The notes beneath the pieces were generated by a model that saw nothing but the letters and a program-made list of their open reading frames with translations, was not told where the DNA came from and did not search any database. A stretch of DNA of 26,968 nt from CAYSPT01 sp964432985 (lineage in GTDB: Bacteria > Muiribacteriota > CAYSPT01). Location of the stretch: the NCBI GenBank assembly GCA_964432985.1, contig CAYSPT010000068.1, positions 1-26,968 on the forward strand. The letters are read 5' to 3'. Position numbers and translations under genes: made by a program. Positions 23,001 to 26,968 of the stretch are shown piece by piece (position 1 is the first letter of the stretch; the number at the start of each line of letters is the position of its first letter).

Positions 23001-23494
23001 ATGGCCTCTATGGCATTGGCCCTGATTCTCGGCTCGGACGAAGCGAGAAACGGCTCCACGTGTTTCAGGGCCCGGGAACCGCCGACTGCGGCCAGTGCTT
23101 TTACCAGGGTGGCTACTACCCGCGGTTTTTTTTCCACCTCCAGCAGACTGCTGAATACCTTGAAAATCCGGGGATCGGTCAGCTTGGCCAATCGCTGGAT
23201 AGCGCCGATCTGCTTGCGGGAATCCAGGGACCTGAGAAACTGGAAATTCTTCTTCAGGTACAGGTCGCACATCCGCTTGTCAAACGATGCGTCCTTCGAT
23301 TTAAACCGGTACCTGAGAGATTTGAGGGCCTTGCGGGCGAAGTAGCTTACCGACACGTCCGAATCGAAGACGAGCTCCAGGATGGGCTCGACAACATTTG
23401 AGTCATCCAGCTTCGACAGCTTCAGTATCGCCTTTTTACGGTTGGCGGGATGCTTATCCTGGCACTGCCTTACCAGCTTTGTAAAATCAGACAT
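20078..23494 (-). CDS. Membrane-anchored HEAT-repeat protein with C-terminal NTF2-like domain
   Basis: The 1138-residue protein is mostly HEAT repeats (about 1-900) with recurring RVRAN(A/T)VEAL helices, for example SRIRANTVEAL and HRVRANAVAAL. A linker leads to one membrane segment (about 949-966, LPLVLLGLFLLVLVV), then an approximately 135-residue C-terminal domain (about 1005-1138) that looks like an NTF2/SnoaL-type alpha+beta cone (FYDNYAKAVYKVSYYRG, KINGQWRIVSSD). With no signal peptide, the HEAT part is cytoplasmic and the NTF2-like part extracytoplasmic. MSDFTKL at 23494 is taken as the start because an upstream Met at 23560 adds 22 residues not typical of the family. The GGGGGT before it is only a modest ribosome site. 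It heads locus B and is translationally coupled to the PilV-like gene. A scaffold role for pseudopilin assembly is inferred. Confidence 0.88.
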   Translation of the reverse strand: MSDFTKLVRQCQDKHPANRKKAILKLSKLDDSNVVEPILELVFDSDVSVSYFARKALKSLRYRFKSKDASFDKRMCDLYLKKNFQFLRSLDSRKQIGAIQRLAKLTDPRIFKVFSSLLEVEKKPRVVATLVKALAAVGGSRALKHVEPFLASSEPRIRANAIEAITVIPVSGKFELLSPYLYDESPRVRANVAQSLWYHSRIKVIDVLRTMLRSEDSREAKSAIFALSTVGTPEARDLLLNIAGTPDLDEEVQKALAQVEQKIERALKEAGETDQAKLHKPELRKPVKILSFDETVAAARKLLSSKQYQERLEGVCQLADLNTREVLPDLLKLLEDEDSPYVLSALTKGIGKIGGPEVGSRLKPYLKHSDSRVRANTVEGLSYLADKRNVDLFLWLIADPDPRVAAEAARAIAERHPDEARGKLLEMTSSTEVYKVQSAIYALGEIGESYCEEILASLLTSPVEAVKLSAENALNKMAASQQSRSEVLIDTITEDKVIDESALGEALASLSSKDRIQKQRAIDTICQLGTPEQLPVLFKALKKEPDPVTKASLVKTVGALGDESVVPRLKPYLEDQDSRIRANTVEALGHFKTPEAVELILPRLYDDDGRVKANAIKFLWEVDRDRAKLEIESMIESPEAWKRLSAIHILGNIGDYSALNLLKRLTSDGEVDIVLQAYNMINKIYHNQDNQVRSVLELYQGDISEFEEAFILENQELLIRSQIELLRRDELPAMDMAMKNLKKLVTLENLDYFTELLSREGNRYVRATLLSVIGSLRVPEIIPVVRTYLKDTDHRVRANAVAALFPFSDKDIFDLLSPLLCDPDQRVKINAVVALQEHFEIELLDQLEKMLDPVGVSKDTRETMRKEAVFCLITMGTEESIHLLEEEAERAEQEIRRSFQVESIQKAAAVARTGKTAALQGVSRWPKAPKGGLTGLAAEMFQGGTRQYVLPLVLLGLFLLVLVVPSRQPVEQPDYGPDREITISRKTETKQGLKDIEIDDTAIDFRDLPAIKTKYRDMAAVFNKREGKTFIGHFDSSYRDHKFSYFAIEKAFNKLFSFHGDESMKISDVHVVFYDNYAKAVYKVSYYRGEGEGAVLLVPDIFPLECTDKLKKINGQWRIVSSDNILGFKALYSSLSRR

Positions 23495-23547
23495 TTCAAC
23501 CCCCAGGCGGCTGCGAAAACACGGCGTCGTTCCATCACCGGTTGATA

Positions 23548-23595
23548 CCGTTGCCTGCACTGGAACCGTTGCCTGCGGCTGATACCGTTGCCTAC
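23548..23595. repeat. Three CCGTTGCCT repeats at 18-19 bp period
   Basis: CCGTTGCCTGC occurs at 23548-23558 and 23566-23576, and CCGTTGCCTAC at 23585-23595. The first and third share a longer TGATACCGTTGCCT. They lie in the presumed leader of the HEAT operon, 54-101 bp from its ATG. They may be regulatory or a slippage product. Confidence 0.6.
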
Positions 23596-23643
23596 GAGGC
23601 CGGATGCTTTGACGACAGGAACGACGGTGTCCGCTTTTTTTCC

Positions 23644-23714
23644 ATTGTAACGCAATCAGCCTTAGCGTTGCACCTTGAAATTTAGATTAGCATACTCATG
23701 ATTTATAATTGCAA
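23644..23714 (-). promoter_or_regulatory. Candidate promoter region of the HEAT/pseudopilin operon
   Basis: On the minus strand TTGCAA (23709-23714) and GCTAAT (23686-23691) are 17 bp apart, and a better -10, TACAAT (23644-23649), has only a poor -35. Either would give a leader of over 100 nt. Both matches are weak, so this is tentative. Confidence 0.3.
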
Positions 23715-23767
23715 TTTACATTGAGATAAAAAAGGTCATTCCGGCCTAGGGTGTCCGTTCACAGGTT

Positions 23768-23805
23768 GTTTCAAATTTTGAACCAATTGTAGCAAAATCT
23801 GAAAC
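23768..23805. promoter_or_regulatory. 13-bp inverted repeat with 12-bp spacer
   Basis: GTTTCAAATTTTG (23768-23780) and CAAAATCTGAAAC (23793-23805) are complementary except at one pair. The left arm and its neighbours also contain the odd-centred palindrome TTCAAATTTTGAA. It lies 193 bp before the kinase start with no T tract, so it could be an operator rather than a terminator. Confidence 0.45.
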
Positions 23806-23962
23806 AGCCTTCAGCGAGACATATATTCTATTGGTGCTTTTCCCTCATGCGAATACTGTATCACAGCCATCGTACGGAACAGCTTTCACGTAACCAAATA
23901 AGAAGCGCACGCTCCGTTGAGACGGGCACCCGAAGCCCTGGCTCAGGTTGTCCGGAGACATC

Positions 23963-23992
23963 TTGCGTATTACCCGCCAGGACTGCTATCCT
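23963..23992 (+). promoter_or_regulatory. Sigma70-type promoter giving an apparently leaderless kinase mRNA
   Basis: TTGCGT (23963-23968) and TATCCT (23987-23992) are 18 bp apart. The -10 ends 6 nt before the ATG at 23999, and there is no Shine-Dalgarno sequence. Both boxes are imperfect. Confidence 0.42.
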
Positions 23993-23998
23993 GAATCC

Positions 23999-26968
23999 AT
24001 GAGCGATCTTGACGACATACTGGCCGCCTACCCGGATGAGGAGCAACCCGGCGACACCATCGTAGAACCATCGGCGCCCGATACCGGGACCGGTGGTGAC
24101 GAGCAGCCGCAATCAGGTTCCGGCAGCGACGGCACCGGCGATGAGATACGGCCAGAGTCAGGTGATGGTAACGCTATTTGCGCGAAGGGAGAACCGGTCC
24201 AGATCGGCTGGGTCCCTCCCCCGCCGGTCAAAACGGACTACGATCTGGAAGGAGAGGTAAGCCGGGGGGGCATGGGGATCATCCTCAGCGCCCGCGATAC
24301 CGGTATTGGCCGCGACGTGGCCATGAAGGTGATCCTCTCCGGATGGCAGGAATCACGGGAGTTTTACGAACGGTTCATCAGGGAAGCCCAGGTCCAGGGA
24401 CGGCTGGAGCACCCCAATATCTGCCCGGTGCACGAGCTGGGAGCAGACGACGAGGACCGGCCCTATTTCACCATGAAGATGGTGCACGGCTACTCCCTGG
24501 CGGATATGATCAAGCAGGCCCGGGAGGAGTCCGGGGCAAGAGACTCCAAACGCCTCACCGAGATACTGAACATCTTCCTCAAGATATGCGACGGTATGGC
24601 CTACGCTCACTCACAGGGAATAATCCACCGGGACCTGAAACCCGACAATATCATGGTCGGTGATTTCGGCGAGGTCTACGTGATGGACTGGGGCCTGGCC
24701 AAGATACTGGGAGCCGAGGAGGACGACTTCCAGAACGGCCTCGTCATAAACAGCCAGCCCGGGCCGCACGACACCATGAAGACCATGACCGGTTCCGTGA
24801 TCGGCACGCCCTCCTATATGCCACCGGAACAGGCAAAAGGGCTGGTAGAACTCATGGACGAGCGTTCCGACATCTACTCCCTGGGAGCGCTTCTCTATGA
24901 ACTTCTGGCCCTGAGGGCGCCCTTCGATGGAGATGATGCCTGGGAGGTGCTGAGCAGGATTCCGAGCCAGATACCGCCTCCGCCTTCCGCCAACGAAGCG
25001 GCGAAGAACATTTCGCCGGAGCTTGATTTCATCATCATGAAGTGCCTGTCAAAGAACAAACTTGACCGTTACCAGAGCGTCCAGTCCCTCAAGGAGGAGA
25101 TCGAGCTTTTCCTTTCAGGCCGGCCGGTAGGCGCCATGGAGTACAGCCTGTGGCAGGTGGCCGCCAAGTGGATTTCCCGCAACAGGGCGCTGGCGTTTTC
25201 GACCCTGGCGGTACTGCTGGTCATAATCGCCGCAGCGGCGGTGGCTTATGTGAACATGTCGGAAGCCTGGAAAAACGAGCAGTTTGCCCGTGTCAAAGCC
25301 GAGGAAAACGCCCGCATGGCCCGAAACGCCCTGGCGGAAGCGGACGCCCGGCGGCGCCAGGCGGAGATCAGCGGCCTGAATAGCCGCATCAACATGGCCA
25401 TGATGCTCCAGGAGAAAGGAGAGATCGGTGACGCGATCACGCAGTACCGGCTCGTCAGGCAGGACCTGATAAAGAAAGAGCTGGACATCTTTCCCTACAT
25501 CGATTTGGCCATCTGGAAGGCGCAGTACAACCACGGCCACAGCATACGCCCCCTGGGAACCCTCGGCGGCAAACGTTCATCAGCGTGCTGCATGGCCTAC
25601 AGTCCCGACGGGCAGACTCTGGCGCTGGGCACGCTCAACGGCTCCATCAATCTGCTCGACCGTGCAACCGGTAAGTTTGCCGGGAGCCTGCAGGGGGAGA
25701 GCACCACGGTCTCCAGCCTGGCCTACAGCCCGGACGGAGAGACCCTGGCCGCCGGGTACGCCAACGGCGAGATTATTATCTATGACCTGTCGCTTAAGCG
25801 CGAATCCGTCTATCTCAAGGATTCCGCCCTGGGCCGCGGATCGGCTCACGACAAGGGCATCAGGTGCCTGGCGTTCAACCACGACGGGACACTGCTGGCG
25901 TCCAGCGGGGACATTGTAATCAGGATATGGGATATACAAAAGTATTCAATCAAAACCCGGCTCACCGCTCATGTGGAGAATGTCCTGACCGTGAGCTTCA
26001 GCCCGGACGGGAAACAACTGGTTTCCGGGGCAAAGGACAAGCATGTTGGTTTGTGGGATGTGGCCGAAGGCTCCCTTAAAAAAATACTCTACAAACACAA
26101 GGACCAGGTGAACAGGGCCCTGTTCACCCCGGACGGCGCCATGGTGGTTTCCGTCAGCTACGACACCACCATCAAGCTGTGGGACCTGACGGAGGACCGG
26201 GAGGCGGCCTCCCTGAGAGGGCACGAGACTGATATAAAGACGCTGGACATCAGCCCCGGCGGTAAGTTGATAGTTACAGGGGGACGGGACGGCACCGTCC
26301 GCTTCTGGGACCTGGAGCGTCAGGTGATACTGGCCGTCTTCCGGGACCACCAGCATCCGGTGGAAACGGTGATTTTCAGCCCGGACGGGCAGGAAGTGGT
26401 TTCCGCCGCCGGGGGTTCAGTCCGCCTCTGGTCCCTGGACAGGGAACGCCTGGTGCGGACAATTGACCTGTCACCCAACGGCTACAAGGTCACCAGCCTT
26501 TCCTTCAACCCCGACGGGACGGCCCTGGGTGCCGGTGTGGAGAGCAAGTCCTTCGTCCCGGCGCTGTTGATCGACCCGGCCAACGGGGACATCACTCACC
26601 GGCTGATGTCCCACGGCGCCAAATCCAGCGACGTCGCCTTCAGCCCCGACGGACGCCTGCTGGCCACCGGCAGCGGCGATGGGGTGCTGCGGGTGATTGA
26701 CATCGAGACGCAGGAGCAGGCGGCCATGATCGATGTCCGGACCGGAGAGGCAACCGACAAGATGTCGTTGATCATGACCATGACCCAGTTGTTCAGCAAG
26801 GATTCCGACGATATCTGGAAAAACGTCAAGGGGGTGGTATTCAGTCCCGACGGCCGGAGTCTCGCCACCGCCAGTGAAGACGGAAGCGTCAAGCTCTGGG
26901 ACACGAATTCCTGGCGGCATGTCCACACTTTCGCGGACGGTGTCCGCGAATTCGTAACCGTGGATTTC
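23999..26968 (+). CDS. Membrane Ser/Thr protein kinase with WD40 repeats, C-terminus off the window
   Basis: The frame is open for 990 codons to the window edge. Residues 1 to about 75 are acidic and low-complexity. The Hanks-type kinase domain (about 80-375) has the glycine loop SRGGMG (88-93), Lys110 (AMKV), HRDLKPDN with Asp212, DWG with Asp230 in place of DFG (MDWGLAK), and GTPSYMPPEQ (269-278), so it should be active on Ser/Thr substrates. One membrane segment (about 397-417) and a coiled coil follow. From about residue 505 there are WD40 blades (FSPDG..LxSG..D..VxLWD), which form an extracytoplasmic propeller if the topology is simple. A WD40 fusion of this kind occurs in planctomycete-like bacteria. 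The ATG at 23999 is set by the -10 distance. The number of blades beyond the edge is unknown. Confidence 0.92.
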   Translation, partial: MSDLDDILAAYPDEEQPGDTIVEPSAPDTGTGGDEQPQSGSGSDGTGDEIRPESGDGNAICAKGEPVQIGWVPPPPVKTDYDLEGEVSRGGMGIILSARDTGIGRDVAMKVILSGWQESREFYERFIREAQVQGRLEHPNICPVHELGADDEDRPYFTMKMVHGYSLADMIKQAREESGARDSKRLTEILNIFLKICDGMAYAHSQGIIHRDLKPDNIMVGDFGEVYVMDWGLAKILGAEEDDFQNGLVINSQPGPHDTMKTMTGSVIGTPSYMPPEQAKGLVELMDERSDIYSLGALLYELLALRAPFDGDDAWEVLSRIPSQIPPPPSANEAAKNISPELDFIIMKCLSKNKLDRYQSVQSLKEEIELFLSGRPVGAMEYSLWQVAAKWISRNRALAFSTLAVLLVIIAAAAVAYVNMSEAWKNEQFARVKAEENARMARNALAEADARRRQAEISGLNSRINMAMMLQEKGEIGDAITQYRLVRQDLIKKELDIFPYIDLAIWKAQYNHGHSIRPLGTLGGKRSSACCMAYSPDGQTLALGTLNGSINLLDRATGKFAGSLQGESTTVSSLAYSPDGETLAAGYANGEIIIYDLSLKRESVYLKDSALGRGSAHDKGIRCLAFNHDGTLLASSGDIVIRIWDIQKYSIKTRLTAHVENVLTVSFSPDGKQLVSGAKDKHVGLWDVAEGSLKKILYKHKDQVNRALFTPDGAMVVSVSYDTTIKLWDLTEDREAASLRGHETDIKTLDISPGGKLIVTGGRDGTVRFWDLERQVILAVFRDHQHPVETVIFSPDGQEVVSAAGGSVRLWSLDRERLVRTIDLSPNGYKVTSLSFNPDGTALGAGVESKSFVPALLIDPANGDITHRLMSHGAKSSDVAFSPDGRLLATGSGDGVLRVIDIETQEQAAMIDVRTGEATDKMSLIMTMTQLFSKDSDDIWKNVKGVVFSPDGRSLATASEDGSVKLWDTNSWRHVHTFADGVREFVTVDF

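Larger units (their letters stand above)
23495..23998. other. 504-bp divergent intergenic region
   Basis: The region separates the HEAT operon (minus) from the kinase gene (plus). Next to the HEAT start are three CCGTTGCCT repeats. The middle (about 23640-23730) is AT-rich and holds the candidate HEAT promoters. A 13-bp inverted repeat lies at 23768-23805, and the kinase promoter is at the right end. No gene is supported. Confidence 0.6.

Overview
The window looks like a chromosomal segment of a GC-rich, probably uncultivated bacterium. The hallmarks are type IV pilin/pseudopilin genes, a candidate lipoprotein, SpoIIE/PP2C phosphatases, a Hanks-type kinase fused to WD40 repeats, and HEAT, ankyrin and Sel1 repeat proteins. 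The kinase has the DWG variant of DFG, which I associate with Planctomycetota/PVC and Myxococcota-type kinases, but I cannot assign a phylum. I see no rRNA, tRNA, CRISPR array, transposase or phage gene.

Layout. 1-8014 (+) holds housekeeping and signalling genes: the end of an isoaspartyl peptidase/asparaginase, a membrane beta-propeller/CACHE/HAMP/PP2C phosphatase, an S9 prolyl oligopeptidase, a family-4-like uracil-DNA glycosylase without the iron-sulfur cysteines, and a GAF-PP2C phosphatase. 8249-12761 (+) is pseudopilin locus A: a PilX-like protein ending in a Hint (intein-like) autoprocessing domain, a PilV-like and a PilW-like pseudopilin, and a FecR-domain lipoprotein. Convergent to it, 23494-13012 (-) is pseudopilin locus B: a membrane-anchored HEAT-repeat protein, PilV-like and PilW-like pseudopilins, an ECF sigma factor, its zinc anti-sigma factor, a PilX-like protein, a secreted protein of unknown family, a triple-repeat membrane protein and an ankyrin/Sel1 protein. 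From 23999 (+) a Ser/Thr kinase-WD40 gene runs off the end.

How it may work together. Loci A and B carry paralogous PilX/PilV/PilW trios. In locus B the C-terminal extracytoplasmic domain of the anti-sigma factor resembles, nearly end to end, the head domain of the PilW-like pseudopilin two genes upstream. Two near-identical ECF-type promoters (GAACCGCTCC, 10 bp, CGTT) sit in front of the sigma gene itself and in front of the secreted-protein gene. My inference is a circuit in which pseudopilin assembly state is sensed by a pilin-headed anti-sigma factor and relayed to an autoregulated sigma factor. I regard this as the most likely undescribed system here.

Other notable items are the Hint domain on a pseudopilin, a prepilin leader with its cleavage motif repeated in tandem, a pair of abutting 20-bp perfect palindromes, a 17-bp dyad shared by two distant intergenic regions, and several genes whose -10 box lies 5-8 nt before the start codon with no Shine-Dalgarno sequence (apparently leaderless mRNAs).
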